Below, piece after piece: positions 16,346 to 26,486 of a stretch of DNA of 64,000 bases. This DNA comes from Sphingobacterium siyangense (lineage in GTDB: Bacteria > Bacteroidota > Bacteroidia > Sphingobacteriales > Sphingobacteriaceae): contig NZ_VLKR01000005.1 in NCBI RefSeq assembly GCF_007830445.1, positions 1-64,000 of the forward strand. The letters are read 5' to 3'. A program made the position numbers and the translations under genes. A model generated the notes under the pieces. It was not told the origin of the DNA. It was given only the letters and a program-made list of their open reading frames with translations, and searched no databases. Position 1 is the stretch's first letter; each line of letters begins with the position of its first letter.

Positions 16346-19300
16346 TTAAAATGCATATCTCAGGCCCAGTTGTACTTGATAAGGATTACCATTTAAGTTA
16401 GATACGCCAACGCCTGAACTCATATTATAAACATATTGTTGATTCGCTGCATCAAAGCTTTTGATGGCATATAGATTTTGTTTACCCAGATTGTGTCCTA
16501 CGCCCCAAGTTTTTTTCAAAAGGTTGGCTACATTGAAAATGTCTATCGAAGCTTCGATGCCATGTTTCTTGTAAACTTTTAGATTTTTGGCCAAGTGCAA
16601 GTCAAATACGCCATAAAAACCGTTGATGCCTCCGTTACGTTCGGCTATGCGGTCGAGGTTTCCATTGATGTATTTTTTGATGCTTTGCTCTGCATTTGGA
16701 TCGTCTAAAATAGCTTGAATGCCGGTTTTGATGTAATCGGGGGTGTTTTTGTTATTTGGATCGTATACGAAGGCAAGATCGTTGGAATTTACAAAATCAC
16801 CGTTGACATTCCCATTGACCGCTAAAGAATAGCGTGTTCCTGCAATTCCGCTGAAACGTAAACCCATCGAAACACCCCATAATGATGGCATGGTACCATA
16901 AAAGACGACTTTATGGCGGAATTGATTGTCCGAATATGTCATCGTACTCAAGTCGCGTGGATCATCTTTGACCATCAGGGAAAGGGTGGCGGAGTTGGCA
17001 ACATTACCGTTATAGGAGGTATTATCTTTTGTATCGTTCCAAGTGTAAGACATGGTGATCTGACCGTCCTTATAATAACGATAAGTTCCGTCCAGTACAA
17101 CGGTGTAAGAATTATTTTTCCCTTCACTGTTCATTTCTAATACACGGCCTATTTGTTTGGTTTTACGGCTATTGGTCCAGTTGGCGGCACCATTTGTCGT
17201 GTTGATGCTCGATGCAGGAACATACACCCCACGGTTACCTTCGGCAGTAAGTCTAAAGTAAGGGTCCTCCACCATATTGCGATCTACATACATATAATTG
17301 TTGCGTCCCCAAGTTCCGTAAGCACTTAATCCGATACGTAATGAAGGTGTGAAAAAGTGATTGATGGAGATATTGGCTTTATATACCGTCGGCACTTTCA
17401 CATCCTTACTATTGGTATTGATGGTGACAAGTTTTTCAATCTTTGGATTGTCCAACAATTCACGTCCCGGAGCTGTATCGGGATCCTTGCGATATCCTGC
17501 AAAATTTGGCTTGGGAATTAAGGTCGGGTCAGTAATATCTACACCGGCAATGCGTGAACCATCAAACAACATATTGTTTAACATAGAATAGGGGTTGAGG
17601 GCCGAACCGAATATACCAGCGCCAAAACGGATGATATTTTTCTTTTCTTCATTGATATCCCAGTTGAACTGCACACGGGGCTGTATCTGAAAGGTATTGA
17701 TCCCATTATCGGTCGAGAGACCCAGTTCGTCATAGACCGTTTGGTTGAATGTTGCCTTCTTTAGGTATTTCGTGTTGTCTAGACGTAGCCGCCGACAACA
17801 TCAAGACCTCTTGCGATTTTAGCTTCCATTTGTCCATAAAGGCCTACAGCCAGATTGTTGACCAGGGTGTTTTCTTTGTCGGTCATATATACATCACGGG
17901 CATAGCGATAAGGAGTCAGGTTGTCGAAATTTTGCAGACCGGTAAAATAAAAGCGACCATTCATTTCGCTGCCGTAGCGGAAGTCCATGTTGGTATACAT
18001 GACATCTGCACCGAAGGTATATTTGATTTTATCTGTATTATAATATAGGTTGTTGACCAATTGTAACATATTTCCGTTGAACCATTCTGGCGCGTAACGC
18101 TGACCACCAAGCTGTATTGAATTGGTATATTTATTTGTACCGTCTACAGATTGAACGGATTCGACGATCGCACGCGGAATACTGTGTGATTGATCAAATC
18201 CAGCAACATTATGCTGTGCTTCTGAGCGTTCATAGAAATGTTGTACCTTCAAATCGTTGGTCAGTTTGGAGTTGATAGACGTACGCAAGGAGGCCATTAG
18301 GCTATTGTTTATGTATCTTCTGTTGGTATAAGATTCAAAAGCATTGATCCCTGTATTGTCCCCTTCCTGTTGATTGTCCATATCGTAGACAAAGTTGTTA
18401 CGAATTGTCAATAGGTTTTTATCGTTCAACTGCCAGTCAATGCGGGCAAAGGCAGCATCGGTCTTTTTCTTTTTGTCGAAAGAGCCAAACAGACGATCGG
18501 CGCTAGCGCCATATTTGCCCACAGCAATGCGGGTAAACTCATCTAAAGTAGCCTGCGTTACTTTGTAACGTGCAATATCCTCGTTTGTTTGAATATCAGC
18601 GATCTGAAGTGGGCGGGTATCCATTTGACGGTCCCAGGTTACAAAGAAATGGGCTTTGTCCTTGATGATTGGCCCACCAAGTGAAAATCCATATTGATAG
18701 GTGGAGAATTTTTGTTTACGTGCCGTTCCATTCAGGTTGTACTTGCTCGAAAGCCAGCCCGCACGAGCAAAAGTGAACGCACTTCCCGTTAAGGTGTTGG
18801 TGCCTGATTTGGTTACTGTGGTAATACTTCCGCCACCGCTGCGGCCGAACGTGACATCGTAGTCATTGGTCACTACCTTGAATTCCCGAATCGCTTCCAT
18901 GGAGATTGAATAGGCGCCACCGCTGTTCCCGCCAGCGACGGTACTCCGTGAATTCATGCCGTCTACCGTAAAATTGGTCGAAGATGCTCGTTGTCCGGCT
19001 AGATTTGTTCCACTGCTAACAGGTGATAAATCAATTAGCGAGGAGAAATTACGTCCATTTACAGGCATTTTTTTGAGATCATTGGCCGTAATAGCTGTGG
19101 ATGCACCCAATGTCTTGATCTTGTTTTTTAGATCAGCTGCAGTTCCCTGAACGATGACTTTATCCAATTTATTTTCGGCTGATGATAAGGTAAAATCTAC
19201 ATTGAGTTCGTCACCATAGCTTAATTTATAGTCGGTCTTTTTTTGTTCGGCATAGCCAACATGGTTTACTGATATGCTGTACGGTGACCCTAAAGGTAAT

Positions 19301-19518
19301 TGTGGAAAGGTATAGATACCATTTTGATTCGTCAGTGTTGTTTGTTTAAACCCGGTAGATTCATTTTTTACCGATACAGACGTTCCTTTTACGGGGCCAT
19401 TGTTGTCCATGATACGACCTGTAATGGTTGCTTCCGTACCCTGAGCCCAGCTGTTGGTTGGAATTTGAAAAAATGTAATGATGGTCAATGAGATTAACCA
19501 AATGATCTGTCTTTGCAT
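16346..19518 (-). pseudogene. Frameshifted Oar-like TonB-dependent receptor
   Basis: Two adjoining frames together encode one receptor of about 1,057 residues. The first part starts at 19518 (MQRQIIWLISLTIITFF, signal peptide). It holds a carboxypeptidase-like domain (ITGRIMDNNGPVKGTSVSV) and a plug with LPVNGRNFSSLIDLSP-type sequence and EFKVVTNDYDVTFGRSGGG. It ends at a stop at 17779-17781, after LDVVGGYV. In a neighbouring frame the sequence goes on as RLDNTKYLKKATFNQTVYDE and runs to GLRYAF at 16346. A single missing base near 17786-17791 (GGCGGCTACG, expected one more C) explains the break. It may be a true mutation or a sequencing error. All other regions look well preserved, so decay is recent if real. 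Confidence 0.85.
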
Positions 19519-19830
19519 AATAATTTCACTTTTTAGTTGATTAGTGTCTGTCACAAGTATGTTGCGAAATTATCCCTGCAAGATTGTTAAATGGTTAAGG
19601 GCTCATTATTAAATATTTAATAAAAATGGATTTAGGTTGCCTATTGCGTATAATTAATTAACCTATACACAGAGCGGGCGGCTCGGAAGAAACCGAGCGG
19701 TTTGCTATTAAAATATCTTTAAATAGATAAATATTTGTTTCTTTTGTTCAGTGCAGTGAACGATTTTTTATATTTTTGTTTTTTATAATAAACAAAATAG
19801 GCATTTTTCAAACAAAATAAACATTATCAC

Positions 19831-21027
19831 ATGGAAGAACTAGTTCAACAATTTAAACGACGCATAAGGTTTGTGGATATGAATTTTGTGCGAAATATAA
19901 TGTATGAAATTAATTGGTCCGCTCGCTTAATTGGAATTAAAGGAGCAAGGGGAATTGGTAAGACGACCTTATTGCTTCAATACATTAAGCTAAATTTGTT
20001 CGACAGGTTGGACGAAGTGCTTTATGTCAGTTTGGATGCAGTGTGGTTCAATAATAAGTCTTTGCTGGATTTAGTATATGAATTCGATCAAAAAGGAGGA
20101 AAGTATCTGTTTCTGGATGAAGTACATAAATATGAAGGCTGGGCCCAAATATTAAAAAATATTTATGACGACTACCCTGAGATGAAGATCATCTTTACTG
20201 GCTCCTCCCTTTTAGAAATTCTGAATGCCCGTGCTGATTTAAGTCGTAGGGCAGTAGTTTACAAAATGCAGGGATTTTCCTTTCGTGAATTTCTTTCATT
20301 GGAAACAAAAACTACTTTCCCAATATTTAGCCTGGATCAAATTTTAGAAGAGCATAGCAAAGTGGACTATAAAATCAATGCCATAGTTAAACCTTTTCAG
20401 CATTTTGAGAAATATTTGAAATATGGTTATTATCCTTATTACCGAGAACAGCTTGATTTATATGAGATGCGAGTAATGGAGGTCATTAATATGATTCTGG
20501 AAATTGAATTGCCGCTCTTACGAAATGTAGATATCGCTTATGTTACTAAGATTAAGCAATTGCTTGTTATCATTGCTGAATCTGTCCCTTTTGTGCCTAA
20601 CATCAGTAAGCTCAGTGAAAAGATTGGTATTAGCCGGACAACTCTGTTGTCTTATCTCTACTATTTGGATGAAATTAGTTTAACGCATAATCTCTATAAG
20701 GTGGGTGAAGGTATAAGTCAGTTACAAAAACCATCTAAAATTTTTCTAGACAATACCAACCTTTCCTTCTTATTTGCACATGAAAATGTTAACCCTGGAA
20801 ATCTAAGGGAAACATTTTTTGTTAACCAACTTGCATTTCAACATCAGGTGAACTATGCGGAGCAAGGAGATTTTATTGTTGATGAAAAGTACACCTTTGA
20901 GGTAGGAGGGAGAGACAAGTCCAATAAACAAATTAAAGGAATAAACAATGCCTACATTGCAGCAGATGACATTGAGTTTGGTCATCAAAATAAGGTCCCA
21001 CTATGGTTGTTTGGCTTTTTATATTAA
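19831..21027 (+). CDS. AAA ATPase with DUF4143-type C-terminal region
   Basis: 398 residues. The Walker A motif GARGIGKTT is at residues 38-46, Walker B YLFLDEVHKY at about 92-100, and the sensor-like FTGSSLLEI at about 122-130, as in the AAA_14 group. The C-terminal half (NISKLSEKIGISRTTLLSYLYYLDEI, a winged-helix stretch, then FLDNTNLSFLF and a nuclease-like end with FEVGG) matches DUF4143-containing ATPases. These are common single genes in Bacteroidota, of unknown role and often variable between strains. The gene is more AT-rich than its neighbours, lies between unrelated genes, and has A-rich direct repeats (AAACAAAATA) just upstream. A recent gain is plausible. Confidence 0.85.
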   Translation: MEELVQQFKRRIRFVDMNFVRNIMYEINWSARLIGIKGARGIGKTTLLLQYIKLNLFDRLDEVLYVSLDAVWFNNKSLLDLVYEFDQKGGKYLFLDEVHKYEGWAQILKNIYDDYPEMKIIFTGSSLLEILNARADLSRRAVVYKMQGFSFREFLSLETKTTFPIFSLDQILEEHSKVDYKINAIVKPFQHFEKYLKYGYYPYYREQLDLYEMRVMEVINMILEIELPLLRNVDIAYVTKIKQLLVIIAESVPFVPNISKLSEKIGISRTTLLSYLYYLDEISLTHNLYKVGEGISQLQKPSKIFLDNTNLSFLFAHENVNPGNLRETFFVNQLAFQHQVNYAEQGDFIVDEKYTFEVGGRDKSNKQIKGINNAYIAADDIEFGHQNKVPLWLFGFLY

Positions 21028-21117
21028 TAGCATACTATTTGATGCAAATGGTAGCAAGAAAAAATCAGAAGCGGCCTGGAAGTGTGGCTAGACCGCTCTG
21101 TATTTCTATATAGAGAT

Positions 21118-21681
21118 TTACTCTTCCCAACGAATTTTATCTGCAATGGGTGTACGGATAGGTTCACGCGCCTCAGATTGGTGGTGTCCTAAGTAGAATA
21201 GACCGATACATTTTTGATTTTCTTCGAGATTTAAGAAACCACCCAAGTGATTGATTAAACCTGGAGTCGCCCAGTATCCCCCGATATTTAGCGAGTGTGC
21301 AGCCAACCACATGTTTTCAACTGCAGCAGCTGTACAAGCCAATTCTTCCCATTCGGGAACTTCACCTGTATAATTGACAACAATAGCGATCGCAACGTTT
21401 GACTGTGTTGCTTTTTTGCCCATTGTTATTTCTGTTGCTTCAGTGTACTTCTCTGCTGGTGTTACCGATTTGTAAATACGTGATAACTCCGTGCCCAAAC
21501 GTTCCAATCCCTCTTTGCGGAAGATGACAAAACGCCAAGGTTGTGTCCTTTTATGTGTTGGAGCAGCATTGGCCGCTTCCAAGATACTCAAGATATCTTC
21601 TTTACTGACTTCTTCTTCAGTGAAGGAAGCTTGAAATACTGATCTTCTGTAGTGTATTGCCTTTAATACGTCGTTTTTCAT
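21118..21681 (-). CDS. Nitroreductase family protein
   Basis: 187 residues, an FMN-dependent NAD(P)H oxidoreductase fold. Family features are the N-terminal AIHYRRSVFQASF (FMN phosphate contact), ILEAANAAPTHKRTQPWRFV, and GGYWATPGLINHLGGFLNL with CIGLFYLGHH near the end, as in the YdjA-like short nitroreductases. It reduces nitro compounds or quinones; the natural substrate is unknown. It is 17 bases downstream of pepT on the same strand, so the two are probably one transcript. Confidence 0.9.
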   Translation of the reverse strand: MKNDVLKAIHYRRSVFQASFTEEEVSKEDILSILEAANAAPTHKRTQPWRFVIFRKEGLERLGTELSRIYKSVTPAEKYTEATEITMGKKATQSNVAIAIVVNYTGEVPEWEELACTAAAVENMWLAAHSLNIGGYWATPGLINHLGGFLNLEENQKCIGLFYLGHHQSEAREPIRTPIADKIRWEE

Positions 21682-21698
21682 TATAATTTATTTTTCCT

Positions 21699-22961
21699 TT
21701 ATGCTTTTTCTTCCCATAAAGATACAACATGCAAAATTGTTTTGACGGCTTTTTCCATATCTTGTACAGCTACCCACTCTTGTTTTCCATGGAAAGCATG
21801 CCCTCCGGCAAAAATATTTGGACAAGGCAGCCCCATAAACGAAAGACGGGAGCCATCTGTTCCACCACGGATACTTCTTCTTTCGGCTACCATTCCTGCT
21901 CGGTTGATGGCTTCCATCCCGATTTCCATAATTTCAGGATGCTGATCCAGCACTTCTTTCATATTACGGTATTGTTCTTTTACAACAAAAGTATAAGTAC
22001 AGTTTGGATATCGCTCCACGATTGATTTTGCTATACCTTCCAGTTCATCTTCATGTTTCTTGAGATTGGCCGTAACGTGATCACGTACGATAAATTGAAT
22101 TTCTGCTTTTTCCACAGATCCACTGATATGAACAGGATGTACGAAACCGTCTTTTTTGTTGGTGCTTTCAGGTGAAAGCCTATCTTTCGGTAGCGCCTCA
22201 ATTATTGCACTGGCGATTTTGATGGCGCTTTGCATCTTCCCTTTAGCAAAACCTGGATGCACCGATACGCCATGAATAGTTAATGTAGCTCCATCTGCGG
22301 AAAATGTTTCATCTTCGATGGTTCCGGCTCTTTCACCATCCATGGTATAAGCGAAATCTGCTGCTAAACGTTTTAAATCTGCTTTATCAACACCTCTACC
22401 AATCTCCTCATCTGGCGTAAAAAGAATTTTGATGTCACCATGTTTGATTTCAGGATGTTTCATTAATAAACGGGCAGCATCCATGATTTCGGCCACACCT
22501 GCTTTGTCATCTGCACCGAGTAAAGTAGTGCCACTCGCTGTAATGATATCATGGCCAATTTGATTGGCTAGATCGGGATGTTCGGCATATTTGATGATAA
22601 TACTATTGTCATCAGGAAGCACAAGATCTTGGCCCTGATAGTTAGCATGAACCAGTGGTTTTACATCTTTTCCAGAAGAGTCCGGAGATGTATCCATATG
22701 AGAACAGAAACAGATAACGGGAACTTGCTTTGTGGTATTGGATGGAATAGTTGCGTAAATATATCCATTTTCATCCATTGCCGCGTCTGAAATACCCAAT
22801 GCCAGCAACTCCGTTACAAGTAACTTTCCTAGGTTCTTTTGCTTTTCTGTAGAAGGACATGTTGGTGAATTTGCATCAGATTGTGTGTCAATCTGTACAT
22901 AGCGTTGAAATCTTTCGGATACCGAAAAATCACTTATGTTGTTGATCTCAAATGTGCTCAT
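21699..22961 (-). CDS. pepT: Peptidase T (tripeptide aminopeptidase)
   Basis: 420 residues, a cytoplasmic M20 di-zinc aminopeptidase that removes N-terminal residues from tripeptides. Metal and catalytic residues are visible: H88 and D90 in FCSHMDTSPD, D151/D152 in LGADDKAGVAE, E185/E186 in FTPDEEIGRG, and the C-terminal His in GGHAFHGKQEW. The RRSIRGGTDGSRLSFMG substrate-binding segment is intact. Length is close to the E. coli enzyme. A strong promoter-like element lies at 22993-23023, giving a 5' leader of about 25 to 30 nt. Confidence 0.96.
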   Translation of the reverse strand: MSTFEINNISDFSVSERFQRYVQIDTQSDANSPTCPSTEKQKNLGKLLVTELLALGISDAAMDENGYIYATIPSNTTKQVPVICFCSHMDTSPDSSGKDVKPLVHANYQGQDLVLPDDNSIIIKYAEHPDLANQIGHDIITASGTTLLGADDKAGVAEIMDAARLLMKHPEIKHGDIKILFTPDEEIGRGVDKADLKRLAADFAYTMDGERAGTIEDETFSADGATLTIHGVSVHPGFAKGKMQSAIKIASAIIEALPKDRLSPESTNKKDGFVHPVHISGSVEKAEIQFIVRDHVTANLKKHEDELEGIAKSIVERYPNCTYTFVVKEQYRNMKEVLDQHPEIMEIGMEAINRAGMVAERRSIRGGTDGSRLSFMGLPCPNIFAGGHAFHGKQEWVAVQDMEKAVKTILHVVSLWEEKA

Positions 22962-22992
22962 TTTCTAATAGCCCTAATGTGATAAGGGTGGT

Positions 22993-23023
22993 CAAACTTA
23001 GATAAATTGCTTTTTATTTGCAA
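22993..23023 (-). promoter_or_regulatory. Promoter of pepT, copy 1 of a conserved 31-bp element
   Basis: Read on the minus strand it starts TTGCAAAT and ends AATTTATCTAAGTTTG. The -7 element is TAAGTTTG (22993-23000), with a TTG 20 bases upstream. It matches the elements at 34324-34354 and 50468-50498 far beyond the -33 and -7 boxes. Confidence 0.75.
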
Positions 23024-23341
23024 TTTAATTTGGTTGCATTTACAAACAATTTACCCTTCATACATGCGTTTGACGCTATTGTAACAAATGGGCAATAACA
23101 GAAAGAGATCGGAGCGGATAGAATCCTAATTTTCCTAAAGAGAATGTACCGCTAAAGAAAATGTATCGCTAGATAGCATTGTGCTGGAGATCTTTTGAGC
23201 TGTTTGGTTTATCCATGGATAGGAAAAAAGAAATCATGATGGTCCTGCATCAATTAAAACCTTCATGACTTCGCAGACACCAACAGCAATGAAAGCAAAC
23301 TGAAGGTTCTTCCTGGCCAATAAGACCAGACAATTTCAGAT
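23024..23341. other. Intergenic region without recognised gene
   Basis: About 320 bases between the pepT promoter and the terminator of the DUF4197 gene. Only short imperfect repeats (AATGTACCGCTAAAGA / AATGTATCGCTAGATA near 23143-23176) were noticed. No gene or RNA could be supported. Confidence 0.5.
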
Positions 23342-23381
23342 AAAAAAAGGACCTATCAAATTGTTGACAGGTCCTTTTTTT
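23342..23381. terminator. Intrinsic terminator of the DUF4197 gene
   Basis: Arms 23342-23354 (seven A then GGACCT) and 23369-23381 pair perfectly, and an inner TCAA/TTGA pairing extends the stem. The A/T runs make it usable on both strands. Confidence 0.88.
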
Positions 23382-23397
23382 ACATGTAAATCGTGTT

Positions 23398-24213
23398 CTA
23401 TTTCTTTTGATCAGCGTAACCAAATACCTTCTGCAGGATATTGGTATTTCTACTGCCATCTATGTTGTGTCTAATTTTTGACTCCTGGTCGGCAACTTTG
23501 ATAAATAGACCATCTATTGCTTTCTGCGTAACATATGCCGTAAGATTTGTCTCCACTTTATTGCCTAAAGGAAGGTTGTTGTAAGCTGTTGTCAATTTGG
23601 TCCAGTACTGGTCCACATTGTTTGTACCCATGGCAGATTTGATAACAGGACTAAACTTGTTTGTTAATTCGGTCGATGTATTTGTTTTAAAAAACGTTGT
23701 CGCGGCGTCTTCTTTGCTACCTAAAAGAATGTTGGTTGCATCTGTAATCGTCATCTTCGAAAGTGCATTGACAAATACTGGGGCAGCCTCTTTAACGGCT
23801 CCCTCCGCAGCTCTGTTCATGCTCTGTATAAACTGATCGCACAATTTCCCCATCCCAACAGCACGAAGCGTTTTTTCTACTTTCTGTGCTTCGGCAGGCA
23901 TCAAAATCTTTACTGCTGCATCTCCCAAAAAACCATCCTTCTTGGCTAGAGATTCGATACTCAGATTTAAGCCGTTGCTTAAAGCCTGTTTGATTCCCAA
24001 CGATGCATCCTTATTGGACAAAGATGCCAAGGTATTCGATTTTGATGCTATTGCGGTCGTATTTGTTGTTGTCGTTGTTTTGGTACTGTCGGTCTGGCCC
24101 TGATTTGCTTTTGCCAATGTCTCACTGATTTTCTTAAAAATCTGTGCTTCGCTTGCATTGGAATAAAGCAGTCCGGAGACAAATAGTGTACAATATAATA
24201 GTGGAAATTTCAT
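23398..24213 (-). CDS. DUF4197 domain-containing exported protein
   Basis: 271 residues. An N-terminal signal peptide (MKFPLLYCTLFVSGLLYSNASEA) is followed by a Thr-rich linker (TDSTKTTTTTNTTAIA) and the DUF4197 domain from about residue 60: DASLGIKQALSNGL, then GFLGDAAVKILMP, and MTITDATNILLG with YVTQKAIDGLF. Helical, periplasmic or lipid-associated; function unknown. It has its own terminator and stands alone. Confidence 0.88.
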   Translation of the reverse strand: MKFPLLYCTLFVSGLLYSNASEAQIFKKISETLAKANQGQTDSTKTTTTTNTTAIASKSNTLASLSNKDASLGIKQALSNGLNLSIESLAKKDGFLGDAAVKILMPAEAQKVEKTLRAVGMGKLCDQFIQSMNRAAEGAVKEAAPVFVNALSKMTITDATNILLGSKEDAATTFFKTNTSTELTNKFSPVIKSAMGTNNVDQYWTKLTTAYNNLPLGNKVETNLTAYVTQKAIDGLFIKVADQESKIRHNIDGSRNTNILQKVFGYADQKK

Positions 24214-24381
24214 TATGTTTTTGTTTTGCTGTCAAAATTAAACATATCGACTGTTAATTTATGTGAAAGTTTAAACCAATTGCCAGGAAACATAGCTATT
24301 GTCTGGAATCGTAGCAGATACGCTACAGCGTGCTGAGTCGCTATTCCTGATGCGGTGTAAATAAAAGCTGTCCCACAAAAT

Positions 24382-24413
24382 AAAACAGCAGATCCTAAGC
24401 GAACCTGCTGTTT
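24382..24413 (-). terminator. Probable intrinsic terminator of the secreted phosphatase/nuclease gene
   Basis: The arms AAAACAGCAG (24382-24391) and CTGCTGTTT (24405-24413) pair over 9 bp with a 13-base loop. On the minus strand the stem is followed by T-rich sequence (TTTTATTTTG). It lies 31 bases past the stop at 24445. Confidence 0.65.
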
Positions 24414-24444
24414 GTGTTATAGGGTTGTTGTAATTAACAAGATA

Positions 24445-25281
24445 TTATTTCCAGGAGAGTGTCGTTGCTACAGGAAAGTGATCCGATGGAAATTTATTCA
24501 TGTATGTATCGGTCAGGATACCATATTTTTTTACTTGGAAAGGTTTGGTGATAAAAATATGGTCTATGCGGCCTGTTGGTCTAATGCTTTTGCCCCAACC
24601 ATTGAAAGAAGAATTGGGCTCATATTTAAATGTTGCCAATTCATGTACATCAGTGACCACTTTGCTATTGGCAAGTGTAAAATAAGCCTCATCTTGTTCA
24701 TCCACATTGAAGTCTCCGGTTAAAATGAGCGGTAGATCTTTGGCAAACTCTTTTGCTTTTGTCAGAATCAATTTTGCACTTTCGGTACGTGCAGTACGAC
24801 CGATATGGTCAAAATGTGTATTCATAAAGATAAAGCGTTTTTTGTTGGCCTTGTCTTCAAAGATACCCCAGGTACAGATTCGCGGTAGTGCTGCATCCCA
24901 GCCTTTATTCGGGTGTTCGGTATCTGAGGCTGAAAGCCAGAAAGTTCCACTCTTTATCGCTTTAAAGCGATTTGTATTGTAATAAATCGCCGAGTGCTCG
25001 CCCTCTTGTGCACCATCGTCGCGACCTACACCCACGTAATCAAATCCAGGAAGGAGCTTTTTGAGATCTTGAACCTGATCAAAAAAACCTTCTTGGATAC
25101 CAAAGATATCAAAACCATGGTATTTGATCAGATTGGTAAGCGGGACTTTCCGGTCGTTCCACATGTTATCGACATCGACGGTATTTCTTTGGCGTATATT
25201 ATAACTGCCTGCAATAAATTCCTGCCCATACGATAGGAAAGATAAACACAGTGCTATAACGAGAAAAAGACTTTTTTTCAT
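24445..25281 (-). CDS. Secreted endonuclease/exonuclease/phosphatase family protein
   Basis: 278 residues with a signal peptide (MKKSLFLVIALCLSFLSYG). The EEP fold motifs are all visible: SYNIRQRN, the metal Glu in FGIQEGFFDQV, FMNTHFDHIGR, LTGDFNVDEQDEAYF, GRIDHIFIT and the final SDHFPV. Members hydrolyse phosphodiesters in nucleic acids, sphingomyelin or inositol phosphates; sequence alone does not decide. It lies just downstream of a secreted glycerophosphodiester phosphodiesterase, which suggests phosphate or lipid-headgroup scavenging in the periplasm. Confidence 0.9.
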   Translation of the reverse strand: MKKSLFLVIALCLSFLSYGQEFIAGSYNIRQRNTVDVDNMWNDRKVPLTNLIKYHGFDIFGIQEGFFDQVQDLKKLLPGFDYVGVGRDDGAQEGEHSAIYYNTNRFKAIKSGTFWLSASDTEHPNKGWDAALPRICTWGIFEDKANKKRFIFMNTHFDHIGRTARTESAKLILTKAKEFAKDLPLILTGDFNVDEQDEAYFTLANSKVVTDVHELATFKYEPNSSFNGWGKSIRPTGRIDHIFITKPFQVKKYGILTDTYMNKFPSDHFPVATTLSWK

Positions 25282-25454
25282 TTATTTGAATTATTTATGC
25301 TATTTATGAGTGATCTTCATGTGTTTAAATGAACTCGTTTCACTCGGTTATTTGTTCATCATTTATTCTTTATATAAAGGCAATCATGCTGCCTCGGGCG
25401 ACACGAGTGTTTAGTTTCATCGCTATAAATGTCCTTTGTTCACTCGGTTTGTCC

Positions 25455-26222
25455 TTATTTCTTTAATATGCGGAGCAACAACTCAGGTTCATCAGTGGTA
25501 ATAAAATCAATTTTCTGATCGATTAGATTTGTCATTTCTTCTTCTGTGTTTACGGTCCATGCATTCACTTTCATACCAAGTTGATGCGCATCTTTCAGCC
25601 ATGTCGCATTCTTTTTAAAGACGGAAAAGTGATAATCCACCCCATTAATCCCAGCAGCTTTTACATCTGAAGGAGATTTATCTCCTGTAAGATATTGGAT
25701 ATTAGCCTTAGGAGCCAATTCGTGGATCTTTTGACAAGCTTCAAAGCTGAAGGAAATGTAATCCGTAATTTTCTCAGCTTTTAAGCTTTTGACCATTTCA
25801 ACCGTTTTTGTGGTCGCTTCAAGCGTACGCTCGACCCCAAGTTTATTGATTTTCAACTCAAGGATAAGGCGTAAACCCTTTAATTTTTTTCCAGCATTAA
25901 TATATTCTTCCAACGTGGGAATGGATTCACCGTTAGGATGTTTCTTTTCTAAGAGCTCTTTGTAGGTTGCCGTTGCGATATCAATGCCATAGAAATCATT
26001 GTCATGGTTGACCACAAGAATATTGTCTTTGGTCAAATGTACATCAAACTCGGATCCGAAGAGCTTGAGTTCGTGGGCCGCTGTTAAGGAAGCAATGGAA
26101 TTTTGCGGAAGATGGCTGTTTTTCCATACGCCACGATGTGCAATGGCTTTCGTTTGTGCGAATAATGCGGAGGATGAGATTACCATAGCCAGTGTCAGAC
26201 AGCTAAAAATATGTTTTTTCAT
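25455..26222 (-). CDS. Glycerophosphodiester phosphodiesterase, secreted
   Basis: 255 residues with a signal peptide (MKKHIFSCLTLAMVISSSALFAQ). The GDPD TIM barrel shows the catalytic AHRGVWKN (His-Arg pair), PQNSIASL, SEFDVHLTKDNILVVNHDNDFYG with metal and second-His residues, and LILELKI. It releases an alcohol and glycerol 3-phosphate from glycerophosphodiesters. It is slightly longer at the N-terminus than cytoplasmic forms owing to the export signal. Likely a functional partner of the secreted EEP enzyme 173 bases downstream. Confidence 0.93.
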   Translation of the reverse strand: MKKHIFSCLTLAMVISSSALFAQTKAIAHRGVWKNSHLPQNSIASLTAAHELKLFGSEFDVHLTKDNILVVNHDNDFYGIDIATATYKELLEKKHPNGESIPTLEEYINAGKKLKGLRLILELKINKLGVERTLEATTKTVEMVKSLKAEKITDYISFSFEACQKIHELAPKANIQYLTGDKSPSDVKAAGINGVDYHFSVFKKNATWLKDAHQLGMKVNAWTVNTEEEMTNLIDQKIDFITTDEPELLLRILKK

Positions 26223-26413
26223 GTGATAATTATGTATGAGTGTTTGTTTTCAACGGCATAATTTGCACGTTTCACTCGTTGATTTATTCCTATTCTATTT
26301 CTCTTTTTGGGCATTATATTACCGATTAAGATGTTTATGGTAAAAAATCGACCCCTAATGATAGGATCGTTTCTTACAAAGCTGTTTAAAAGCTGATTTT
26401 ACATGGAACAAAA

Positions 26414-26460
26414 AAAGTGGTACTTTTTATCTCGATGTACAAGATCTAAAGTACCACTTT
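26414..26460 (-). terminator. Intrinsic terminator of the HD hydrolase operon
   Basis: Thirteen-base arms 26414-26426 and 26448-26460 (AAAGTGGTACTTT) pair perfectly with a 21-base loop. On the minus strand seven T follow. Confidence 0.87.
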
Positions 26461-26486
26461 TATATTTAGGAATTGTTAAGTGTAAT

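Noticed and set aside
19676..19705. Hairpin GCTCGG-AAGAAA-CCGAGC before the AAA ATPase gene
   Set aside because: Six-bp stem without a T-run; too weak to assign as terminator or regulatory site.
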